Shown: positions 14,301 through 24,700 of the stretch, in pieces
Layout: each line of letters opens with the position of its first letter
Position numbering within the stretch: the first letter of the stretch is position 1
Assembly (NCBI RefSeq): GCF_003086295.3
Contig: NC_092048.1
Span: forward strand, 66,940,841-67,004,840
Direction of reading: 5' to 3'
DNA length: 64,000 nt
Origin: Arachis hypogaea
Taxonomy: Eukaryota > Streptophyta > Magnoliopsida > Fabales > Fabaceae
Notes under the pieces: generated by a model
The model's input: the letters and a program-made list of their open reading frames with translations, nothing else
What the model was told of the DNA's origin: nothing
Database searches by the model: none
Made by a program: the position numbers and the translations under genes

Positions 14301-16966
14301 TTTTTACGTTGTGCTGACCCTCGTTCTTTAAATGACGCTATCCTGAGGAGGACACCTAAAGGCGAGCCGTAATCGACTCATCTTCAACAGGCTCCTCCAT
14401 TTATTTTCTGGTTTTTTCCTTTTTTTTTATACGTTATGCTGACCCTCGTTCTTTAAATGACGCTATCCCGAGGAGGATACCTTAAGGCGAGCCGTAATGA
14501 CCTCATCTTCAGCAGGCTCCACTATTTTTTTCCTGGTTTTTTCTGTTTTTTTTTTTCGTTATGCTGACCCTCGTTCTTTAAATGACGCTATCCCAAGGAG
14601 GACACCTAAAGGCGAGCCGTAATGGCCTCATCTTCGGCATGCTCTTCCGGTTTTTTTTCCAGTTTTTTTTTTTACGTTGTGCTGACCCTCGTTCTTTAAA
14701 TGACCCTGTCCCGAGGAGGACACCTAAAGGCGAGCCGTAATGGCCTCATCTTCGGCAGGTTCATTCAATTTTTTTTCGGTTTTCTTTTTTCCTTTTTTTT
14801 TACGTTGTTCTGACCCTCGTTCTCTACATGACGCTATCCCGAGGAGGACACCTAAAGGCGAGCTGTAATGGCCTCATCTTCGGCTGGCTCTTCCGGTTTT
14901 TTTTTCCAGTATTTTTTTTTACGTTGTGCTGACCCTCGTTCATTAAATGACGCTATCCCGAGGAGGACACCTAATGGCGAGCCTTAATGGCATCATCTTC
15001 GACAAGCGATTCTGGTTTTTTTCCGGTTTTTTTAAGTTGTTCTGACCCTCGTTCTTTGAATGACGCTAACTCGAGGAGCACACCTAAAGGCAAGCCATAA
15101 TGGCCTCATCTTTGGCAGCCTCCTCCGTTTTTTTTTTACGTTGTTCTGACCCTCGTTCTTTAAAAGACGCTATCCCGAGCAGGACAACTAAAGGCGAGCC
15201 GTAATGGCCTCATCTTCGGCAGTCTCCTCCATTTTTTTCCGGGTTTTTTTTTTTAACGTTGTGCTGACCCTCGTTTTTTAAATGACGCTATCCCGAGGAG
15301 GACACCTAAAGGCGAACCGTAATGGCCTCATCTTCGGCAGGCTCCTCCCGATTTTTTTCGGTTTTTTCCGGTTTTTTTTACGTTGTTCTGAACGTCGTTC
15401 TTTAAATGACGCTATCCCGAGGAGGACAGCTAAAGGTGAGCCGTAATGGCCTCATCTTCGGCAGGCTCCTCCGATTATTTTTTTCGGTTTTTTCGTTTTT
15501 TTTTTACGTTGTGCTCACCCTCGTTCCTTAAATGACGCTATCCCGAGGAGGACACCTAAAGGCGAGCCGTAATGGCCTCATCTTGGCAGGTTCCTCCGGT
15601 TTTATTTTTTCAGTTTTTTCATTTTTTTTACGTTGTTCTGACCCTCGTTCTTTAAATGACGCTATCCCGAGGAGGACACCTAAAGGCGAGCTGTAATGGC
15701 CTCATCTTCGGCTGGCTCCTCCGTTTTTTTTCAGGGTTTTTTTTTAACGTTGTGCTGACCCTCGTTCTTTAAAGGATGCTATCCTGAGGAGGACACCTAA
15801 AGGCGAGCCTTAATGGCCTCATCTTCGGAAGCCTCCTCCGTTTTTTTTACGTTGTTCTGACCCTAGTTCTTTAAAAGATGCTATCCCGAGGAGGACAACT
15901 AAAGGCGAGCCGTAATGGCCTCATCTTCGGAAGTCTCCTCCATTTTTTTTCCGGGTTTTTTTTTTAACGTTGTGCTGACCCTCGTTCTTTAAATGACGCT
16001 ATCCTGAGGAGGACACCTAAAGGTGAGCCGTAATCGCCTCATCTTCAGCAGGCTCCTCCATTTTTTTTTCCGGTTTTTTCCTTTTTTTATACGTTATGCT
16101 GACCCTCGTTCTTTAAATGACGCTATCCCGAGGAGGATACCTTAAGGCGAGCTTTAATGGGCTCATCTTCAGCAGGCTCCTCTATTTTTTTTTTTACGTT
16201 GTGGTGACCCTCGTTCTTTAAATGATGCTATCCCGAGGAGGACACCTAAAGGCGAGCCGTAATGGCCTCATCTTCGACCGGTTCCTCCGGTTTTACTTTT
16301 TCAGTTTTTTTCTATTTTTTTACGTTGTACTGACCCTCGTTCTTTAAATGACGCTATCCCGAGGATGACACCTAAAGGCGAGCCGTAATGGCCTCATCTT
16401 CGGCAGGCTCCTCCCGATTTTTTTCGGTTTTTTCCGGTTTTTTTTTACGTTGTTCTGAACGTCGTACTTTAAATGACGCTATCCCGAGGAGGACAGCTAA
16501 AGGCGAGCCGTAATGGCCTCATCTTCGGCAGGCTCCTCCGATTATCTTTTTTCGGTTTTTTTCGGTTTTTTTTTACGTTGTGCTAACCCTCGTTCCTTAA
16601 ATTGACGCTATCCCGAGGAGGACACCTAAAGGCGAGCCCTAATGGCCTCATCTTTGGTAGGTTCCTCCGGTTTTATTTTTTTTTGTTTTTTTTCATTTTT
16701 TTTACGTTGTTCTGACCCTCGTTCTTTAAATGACGCTATCCCGAGGAGGACACCTAAAGGCGAGTTGTAATGGCCTCATCTTCGGCTGGCTCCTCCGTTT
16801 TTTTTTTTCAGGGTTTTTTTTTAACGTTGTGCTGACCCTCGTTCTTTAAAGGATGCTATCCTGAGGAGGACACCTAAAGGCGAGCCTTAATGGCCTCATC
16901 TTCGGCAGCCTCCTCCGTTTTTTTTTGTTTGTTCTGACCCTCGTTCTTTAAAAGACGCTATCCCGA

Positions 16967-16971
16967 GGAGG
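16967..16971. repeat. Target-site duplication GGAGG, left of solo LTR copy 1
   Basis: Five bases GGAGG precede the LTR's TG and are repeated directly after its CA at 18784-18788. Five-base duplications are typical of LTR-retrotransposon integrases. The satellite core reads continuously once the LTR and one GGAGG are removed. Confidence 0.92.
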
Positions 16972-17024
16972 TGATGAGGTATTTTGGAGGAAAAATAAAT
17001 TTCTCCAAAAACACCTAAAACGAA

Positions 17025-17094
17025 CCGGCAAGTGTACCGGGTCGTATCAAGTAATAAAAACTCACGGGAGTGAGGTCGATCCCACAGGGATTGA
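17025..17094 (-). other. Conserved LTR 3'-end block (copy 1)
   Basis: This block contains CCGGCAAGTGTACCGGGTCG and GGTCGATCCCACAGGGATTG. From general knowledge, closely similar wording is widespread near the sense 3' end of LTRs of Athila/Tat-like elements in many dicots. It lies about 50 bp inside the LTR boundary. Its function is unknown. The GGTCGATCCC stretch resembles a tRNA T-arm but there is no tRNA fold around it. Confidence 0.6.
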
Positions 17095-17809
17095 AGGATT
17101 GAGCAATTTTAGTTTAGTGGTTGATTTAGTCAAGCGAATCAAGATTTGGTTGATGGTTTTGTGACTTGCAGAATTAAATTGCATTGAAGTAAAGAGAACA
17201 AGAAATAAATTGCTGAAACGTAAAGAACAAGAAATTAAATGGCGGAAGCTTAGAGTGCAAGAAATGTAAATTGCGGAATCTTAAAGTGCAAGGAATGTAA
17301 ATTGCTTGAAATGTAAAGGGGATTGGGATGTGGATTTGCAGAAATTAAACAAGGAAAAATTAAATTGCATTAAACAGAAGAGGGAAAGGGAATTGGGATT
17401 GAACCGGATATGAAGCAGAAAAGTAAATGAACATAAGAAGCAGTAAACAAGGAATTGAAATGGGAAATTTAGATCTCAGGACCCAGAGACTAGAAAACCA
17501 AGTCTAGATCTCAATGCCTTCCTAGATCCAACAAGAACAATTGCAAGGAAATTGTAAATTGCAAAGCGAATAGATGAAGAGCAATTAACCGGAAATGAAA
17601 TTCAATCAACAGTAAAGAAACAGAGAGATCCAAGATTGAGATTGAAACAGAATTTCTTCAATTCTCCAATCCAAGATCCAAGACAAGTGTAAATTGAAAT
17701 TGAAAGCAATGAAAACAAGAAATTAAAGTTCACTCAAGTTCAAAAGCTCTCCGAAAACTATGATGAAAATTCCAAAAGGAAAGCTCCCCGAATAACTTGA
17801 ATTCTATCC

Positions 17810-17817
17810 TATTTATA
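17810..17817 (-). promoter_or_regulatory. TATA box of solo LTR copy 1
   Basis: The minus strand reads TATAAATA within GTGTATAAATAGG, a good plant TATA-box match. It is the main clue that the LTR's sense strand is minus. Transcription would then start about 30 bp further along the minus strand, near 17780, leaving about 970 bp of U3 upstream (17818-18783) and about 800 bp of R-U5 downstream. Start and activity are inferred. Confidence 0.6.
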
Positions 17818-18110
17818 CACTTTCAAAAATGATCTTCAAGCCTTGAGTTGGGCCTTTGTTCTTGGTGGAATTGGGTTGAAAGAGGCCTTGGTTGATTGCT
17901 CTTGAAGTTTGAAGAAGAACCAAAGTGAACCAATTGAACCGGTTTTGAGGTTAGCCAAAGTTGGACCAAAAGTTTGAGCCAAAGTTAAGGGTCTAACTTT
18001 GGCCCCAACTTTTCATAGCAGCAAGCCAAATTCTTCTGGTATGGACGTTGGTGCCAACGTTAGGGGTCTAACTTTGACCCTAACGTTGGCCTTGTTTAGT
18101 GCTAGTGGCG

Positions 18111-18437
18111 CCAACGTTAGCCTCCAAGTTAGGGGGCTAACGTTGGCGCAAATGTTGGCCCTTCTCCCTTTGTAATTCATGTGCCAACGTTAGCCTCCAA
18201 GTTAGGGGGCTAACGTTGGCGCAAACGTTGGTGCCCAAGGGAGATCTTCTCAAGTTCCAACGTTAGCCTCCAAGTTAGGGGGCTAACGTTGGGGCTAACG
18301 TTGGCCCTTCTCCCTTTGTCTTCATGTTCCAACGTTAGCCTCCAAGTTAGGGGGCTAACGTTGGCGCAAACGTTGGATGGCCAGGGAGGAAAATTCAAGT
18401 TCCAACGTTAGCCTCCAAGTTAGGGGGCTAACGTTGG
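18111..18437 (-). repeat. Five hairpin repeats (about 73-bp period) in U3 of LTR copy 1
   Basis: Five copies of a 36-bp module start at 18111, 18184, 18257, 18329 and 18402, spaced 72-73 bp. Each has perfect 12-bp inverted arms, CCAACGTTAGCC and GGCTAACGTTGG, around a 12-bp centre. Spacers between modules vary. They sit roughly 300-620 bp upstream of the TATA box in sense orientation, the usual place for U3 enhancer repeats. That regulatory role is inference. Shorter, diverged relatives (GGGTCTAACTTTGG, GACGTTGGTGCC) lie just before them at about 17985-18090. Confidence 0.88.
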
Positions 18438-18783
18438 GGCTAACTTCATGCTTCCTGGTTCAATTTCACTTATTCCATTGTCCTCTCTTCACTTCTAGCC
18501 ATTCCTCTTTGCTTCAACCTTTCTCCAAGCTTTCTTCACCTATCATTAATCAACCAAACTCATCAAAGCTATGCCAAAATCATGAGATATTCAATCTTTC
18601 ATAATATGCAACAAATATAGCATAAAACCTCATGAAATGGCATGAATTCATATATGGTTGGTTCAATCAAGGGAAACATGAAAATCTACTCAATTAGCTT
18701 GCTTGTAGCTCAAGAAGGTGCATAATTCTAATGAAAACAAAAGAAAAAGACTAGTTAAAATAGGCTAGGATGACTTGTCAGCA

Positions 18784-21700
18784 GGAGGACAGCTAAAGGC
18801 GAGCCGTAATGGCCTCATCTTCGGCAGTCTCCTCCATTTTTTTTCCGGGTTTTTTTTTTTAACGTTGTGCTGACCCTCGTTCTTTAAATGACGCTATCCT
18901 GAGGAGGATACCTAAAGGTGAGCCGTAATCGCCTCATCTTCAGCATGCTCCTCCATTTTTTTTCCGGTTTTTTCCTTTTTTTTATACGTTAAGCTGACCC
19001 TCGTTCTTTAAATGATGCTATCCCGAGGAGGATACCTTAAGGCGAGCTGTAATGGCCTCATCTTCAGCAGGCTCCTCTATTTTTTTTTACGTTGTGGTGA
19101 CCCTCGTTCTTTAAATGATGCTATCCCGAGGAGGACACCTAAAGGCGAGCCGTAATGGCCTCATCTTCGGCAGGCTCCTCCTGTTTTTTTTCTTACGTTG
19201 TGCTTGCCCTCGTTCTTTAAATGACGCAATCCCGAGGAGGACACCTAAAGGCGAGCCGTAATGGCCTCATCTTCGGCAGGTTCCTCCGGTTTTACTTTTT
19301 CAGTTTTTTTCTATCTTTTTTACGTTGTGCTGACCCTCGTTCTTTAAATGACGCTATCCCGAGGAGGACATCTAAAGGCGAGCCGTAATGGCCGCATCTT
19401 CGGCAGGCTCCTCCCGATTTTTTTCGGTTTTTTTCCGGTTTTTTTTTTACGTTGTTCTGAACGTCGTTCTTTAAATGACGCTATCCCGAGGAGGACAGCT
19501 AAAGGCGAGCCGTAATGGCCTCATCTTCGGCAGGCACCTCCGATTATTTTTTTCGGTTTTTTTCGGTTTTTTTTTTACGTTGTGCTAACCCTCGTTCCTT
19601 AAATTGACGCTATCCCGAGAAGGACACCTAAAGGCGAGCCGTAATGGCCTGATCTTTGGCAGGTTCCTCCAGTTTTATTTTTTCAGTTTTTTTTCATTTT
19701 TTTTAGGTTGTTCTGACCCTCGTTCTTTAAATGACGCTATCCCGAGGAGGACACCTAAAGGCGAGCTGTAATGGCCTCATCTTCGGCTGGCTCCTCCGTT
19801 TTTTTTTCAGGGTTTTTTTTTTAACGTTGTGCTGACCTCGTTCTTTAAAGGACGCTATCCTGAGGAGGACACCTAAAGGCGAGCCTTAATGGCCTCATCT
19901 TTGGCAGCCTCCTCCGTTTTTTTTTACGTTGTTCTGACCCTCGTTCTTTAAAAGACGCTATCCCGAGGAGGACAACTAAAGGCGAGCCGTAATGGCCTCA
20001 TCTTCGGTAGTCTCCTCCATTTTTTTTCCGGGTTTTTTTTTTTAACGTTGTGCTACCCTCGTTCTTTAAATGACGCTATCCTGAGGAGGACACCTAAAGG
20101 TGAGCCGTAATCGCCTCATCTTCAGCAGGCTCCTCCATTTTTTTTTCGGTTTTTTCCTTTTTTTTATACGTTATGCTGACCCTCGTTCTTTAAATGACGC
20201 TATCCCGAGGAGGATACCTTAAGCCGAGCTGTAATAGCCTCATCTTCAGCAGGCTCCTCTATTTTTTTTTACGTTGTGGTGACCCTCGTTCTTTAAATGA
20301 TGCTATCCCGAGGAGGACACCTAAAGGCGAGCCGTAATGGCCTCATCTTCGGCAGGCTCCTCCGGTTTTTTTTCTTACGTTGTGCTTGCCCTCGTTCTTT
20401 AAATGACGCAATCCCGAGGAGGACACCTAAAGGCGACCCGTAATGGCCTCATCTTCGGCAGGTTCCTCCGGTTTTACTTTTTCAGTTTTTTTCTATTTTT
20501 TTTACGTTGTGCTGAACCTCGTTCTTTAAATGACGCTATCAAGAGGAGGACACCTAAAGGCGAGCCGTAATGGCCTCATCTTCGGCAGGCTCCTCCTGAT
20601 TTTTTTCGGTTTTTTTCCGGTTTTTTTTTACGTTGTTCTGAACGTCGTTCTTTAAATGACGCTATCCCGAGGAGGAAAGCTAAAGGCGAGCTGTAATGGC
20701 CTCATCTTCGGCAGGCTCCTCCGATTATCTTTTTTCGGTTTTTTTCGGTTTTTTTTTTTACGTTGTGCTAACCCTCGTTCCTTAAATTGACGCTATCCCG
20801 AGGAGGACACCTAAAGGCGAGCCGTAATGGCCTCATCTTTGGCAGGTTCCTCTGGTTTTATTTTTTCAGTTTTTTTTCATTTTTTTTACGTTGTTCTGAC
20901 CCTCGTTCTTTAAATGACGCTATGCTGAGGAGGACACCTAAAGGTAAGCTGTAATGGCCTCATCTTCGGCTGGCTCCTCCGTTTTTTTTTCAGGGTTTTT
21001 TTTTTAACGTTGTGCTGACCCTCGTTCTTTAAAGGACGCTATCCTGAGGAGGACACCTAAAGGCGAGCCTTAATGGCCTCATCTTCGGCAGCCTCCTCCG
21101 TTTTTTTTTACGTTGTTCTGACCCTCGTTCTTTAAAAGACGCTATCCCGAGGAGGACAACTAAAGGCGAGCCGTAATGGCCTCATCTTCGGCAGTCTCCT
21201 CCATTTTTTTTCCGGGTTTTTTTTTTTTAACGTTGTGCTGACCCTCGTTCTTTAAATGACGCTATCCTGAGGAGGACACCTAAAGGTGAGCCGTAATCGC
21301 CTCATCTTCAGCAGGCTCCTCCATTTTTTTTCCGGTTTTTTCCTTTTTTTTATACGTTATGCTGACCCTCGTTCTTTAAATGACGCTATCCCGAGGAGGA
21401 TACCTTAAGGCGAGCTGTAATGGCCTCATCTTCAGCAGGCTCCTCTATTTTTTTTTACGTTGTGGTGACCCTCGTTCTTTAAATGATGCTATCCCGAGGA
21501 GGACACCTAAAGGCGAGCCGTAATGGCCTCATCTTCGGCAGGCTCCTCCGGTTTTTTTTCTTACGTTGTGCTTGCCCTCGTTCTTTAAATGACGCAATCC
21601 CGAGGAGGACACCTAAAGGCGACCCGTAATGGCCTCATCTTCGGTAGGTTCCTCCGGTTTTACTTTTTCAGTTTTTTTCTATTTTTTTTACGTTGTGCTG

Positions 21701-24700
21701 AACCTCGTTCTTTAAATGACGCTATCCGAGGAGGACACCTAAAGGCGAGCCGTAATGGCCTCATCTTCGGCAGGCTCCTCCCGATTTTTTTCGGTTTTTT
21801 TCCGGTTTTTTTTTACGTTGTTCTGAACGTCGTTCTTTAAATGACGCTATCCCGAGGAGGAAAGCTAAAGGCGAGCCGTAATGGCCTCATCTTCGGCAGG
21901 CTCCTCCGATTATCTTTTTTCGGTTTTTTTCGGTTTTTTTTTTTTACGTTGTGCTAACCCTCGTTCCTTAAATTGACGCTATCCCGAGGAGGACACCTAA
22001 AGGCGAGCCGTAATGGCCTCATCTTTGGCAGGTTCCTCTGGTTTTATTTTTTCAGTTTTTTTTCATTTTTTTTACGTTGTTCTGACCCTCGTTCTTTAAA
22101 AGACGCTATCCTGAGGAGGACACCTAAAGGCGAGCTGTAATGGCCTCATCTTCGGCTGGCTCCTCCGTTTTTTTTTCAGCCGTTTTTTTTCAGTTTTTTT
22201 TTAACGTTGTCTGACCCTCGTTCTTTAAAGACGCTATCCTGAGGAGGACACCTAAAGGCGAGCCTTATGGCCTCATCTTCGCAGCCTCCTCTTTTTTTTT
22301 ACGTTGTTCTGACCTCGTTCTTTAATGACGCTATCCGAGGAGGACCTAAAGGCAGCGTAATGGCCTCATCTTCGGCGCTCTCCTTTTTTTTCAGGGTTTT
22401 TTTTTTAACGTTGTGCTGACCCTCGTTCTTTAAAGGACGCTATCCTGAGGAGGACACCTAAAGGCGAGCCTTAATGGCCTCATCTTCGGCAGCCTCCTCC
22501 GTTTTTTTTTACGTTGTTCTGACCCTCGTTCTTTAAAGACGCTATCCCGAGGAGGACAACTAAAGGCGAGCCGTAATGGCCTCATCTTCGGCAGTCTCCT
22601 CCATTTTTTTTCCGGTTTTTTTTTTTAACGTTGTGCTGACCCTCGTTCTTTAAATGACGCTATCCTGAGGAGGACACCTAAAGGTGAGCCGTAATCGCCT
22701 CATCTTCAGCAGGCTCCTCCATTTTTTTTCCGGTTTTTTCCTTTTTTTTATACGTTATGCTGACCCTCGTTCTTTAAATGACGCTATCCGAGGAGGAACC
22801 TAAGGCGAGCGTAATGGCCTCATCTTCGCAGGCTCCTCTATTTTTTTTTACGTTGTGGTGACCCTCGTTCTTTAAATGAGCTATCCCGAGGAGGACACCT
22901 AAAGGCGAGCCGTAATGGCCTCATCTTCGGCAGGCTCCTCCGGTTTTTTTTCTTACGTTGTGCTGCCCTCGTTCTTTAAATGACGCATCCGAGGAGGACA
23001 CCTAAAGGCGACCGTAATGGCCTCATCTTCGGCAGGTTCCTCCGGTTTTTTTTTCAGTTTTTTTTTTTTTTTTTACGTTGTGCTGACCCTCGTTCTTTAA
23101 ATGACGCTATCCCGAGGAGGACACCTAAAGGCGAGCCGTAATGGCCTCATCTTCGGCAGGCTCCTCCGTTTTTTTTTTTTTTGTTTTTTTTACGTTGTTC
23201 TGACCTCGTTCTTTAAATGACGCTATCCCGAGGAGGAAACCTAAAGGCGAGCCGTAATGGCCTCATCTTCGGCAGGCTCCTCCGTTTTTTTTTCGGTTTT
23301 TTCTTTTTTTTTTTACGTTGTGCTGACCCTCGTTCTTAAATGACGCTATCCCGAGGAGGACACCTAAAGGCGAGCCGTAATGGCCTCATCTTCGGCAGGC
23401 TCCTCGGTTTTTTTTCAGTTTTTTTTTTTTTTACGTTGTTCTGACCTCGTTCTTTAAATGACGCTATCCGAGGAGGACACCTAAAGGCGAGCCGTAATGG
23501 CCTCATCTTCGGCAGGCTCCTCCGTTTTTTTTCCAGTTTTTTTTACGTTGTCTGACCCTCGTTCTTTAAATGACGCTATCCCGAGGAGGACACCTAAAGG
23601 CGAGCCGTAATGGCCTCATCTTCGGCAGCCTCCTCTTTTTTTTTTTTACGTTGTTCTGACCCTCGTTCTTTAAATGACGCTATCCCGAGAGGACACCTAA
23701 AGGCGAGCCGTAATGGCCTCATCTTCGGCAGCGTCCTCCGGTTTTTTTTACGTTGTTCTGACCCTCGTTCTTTAAATGACGCTATCCCGAGGAGGACACC
23801 TAAAGGCGAGCCGTAATGGCCTCATCTTGGCAGGCTTCTCCGTTTTTTTTTTACGTTGTGCTGACCCTCGTTCTTTAAATGACGCTATCCCGAGGAGGAT
23901 ACCTAAAGGGAGCCGTAATGGCCTCATCTTCGCAGGCTCTCTTTTTTTTTTCCATTTTTTTCATTTTTTTACGTTGTTCTGACCTCGTTCTTTAAATGAC
24001 GCTATCCCGAGGAGGACACCTAAAGGCGAGCCGTAATGGCCTCATCTTCGGCAGGCTCCTCCCGTTTTTTTTTTTTACGTTGTGCTGACCTCGTTCTTTA
24101 AATGACGCTATCCCGAGGAGGACACCTAAAGGCGAGCGTAATGCCTCATCTTCGCAGGCTCCTCTTTTTTTTTCGTTTTTTTATGTTGTGCTGCCCTCGT
24201 TCTTTAAATGACGCTATCCCGAGGAGGACACCTAAAGGCGAGCCGTAATGGCCTCATCTTCGGCAGGTTCCTCCTTTTTTTTTTCGTTTTTTTTTTTTTT
24301 TACTTGTGCTGCCCTCGTTCTTTAAATGACGCTATCCCGAGGAGGACACCTAAAGGCGAGCCGTAATGGCCTCATCTTCGGCAGGCTCTTTCGGTTTTTT
24401 TCAGTTTTTTCTGTTTTTTTTACTACGTTGTGCTGACCCTCGTTCATTAAATGACGCTATCCCGAGGAGGACACCTAAAGGCGAGCCGTAATGGCCTCAT
24501 CTTCGGCAGGCTCCTACGTTTTTTTTTTTACGTTGTGCTTACCCTCGTTCTTTACATGACGCTATCCCGAGGGGATACCTAAAGGAGCGCCGTAATGGCC
24601 TCATCTTCAGCAGGTCCTCTTTTTTTTTCCGATTTTTTCCGTTTTTTTTCTTACGTTTTGCTGACCCTCGTTCTTTAAGTGATGCTATCCGAGGAGGAAC

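Larger units (their letters stand above)
1..16971 (+). repeat. Satellite array, segment I (about 95-130 bp monomers)
   Basis: Uninterrupted head-to-tail tandem array that already runs at base 1. Each unit has a conserved core of about 95 bp beginning ACGTTGTGCTGACCCTCG, passing through GACGCTATCCCGAGGAGG and GAGCCGTAATGGCCTC, and ending in GGCAGGCTCCTCCGG. A variable T-rich tail of roughly 8-35 bp follows, made of one or two T runs separated by CCGG, CCAG or TCGG. Named variants recur in order, for example CATGCTCTTCC followed by GGTTCATTCAA, TTTGAATGACGCTAACTCG, and GATACCTAAAGGAGCGCC. The segment holds no gene. Its open frames arise because the core contains an in-frame ATG and T tracts read as Phe, and none looks like a protein. 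It ends at the GGAGG target site of solo LTR copy 1. Confidence 0.97.
16972..18783 (-). mobile_element. Solo LTR, copy 1 (Ty3/gypsy-type, sense on minus strand)
   Basis: A 1812-bp insertion flanked by GGAGG duplications. On the + strand it runs from TGATGAGG to TCAGCA. Copy 2 ends TCATCA, so the G at this terminus is probably a mutation. There is no primer-binding site, polypurine tract, gag or pol, so this is a lone LTR left by LTR-LTR recombination. Sense direction is minus: a TATAAATA box lies on the minus strand, and the sense start (TGATGACAAGTC family) is shared with the element at 57405-61558, where it adjoins the 3' internal motif. It contains five hairpin repeats (18111-18437), a direct 31-bp repeat (17242-17272 and 17273-17303), and an imperfect 40-bp palindrome near the sense end (16977-17016). 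Short open frames across the hairpin repeats are not genes. Confidence 0.9.

Noticed and set aside
17060..17094. GGTCGATCCC stretch considered as a tRNA gene
   Set aside because: Only a T-arm-like string is present. There is no acceptor stem, D-arm or anticodon arm around it, and it lies inside an LTR.
18210..18398. 62-codon minus-strand frame in the solo LTR (identical frame at 29170-29358)
   Set aside because: It is formed entirely by the hairpin repeats, giving a repeated NVSPLTWRLTLE peptide. It is present twice only because the LTR is duplicated.
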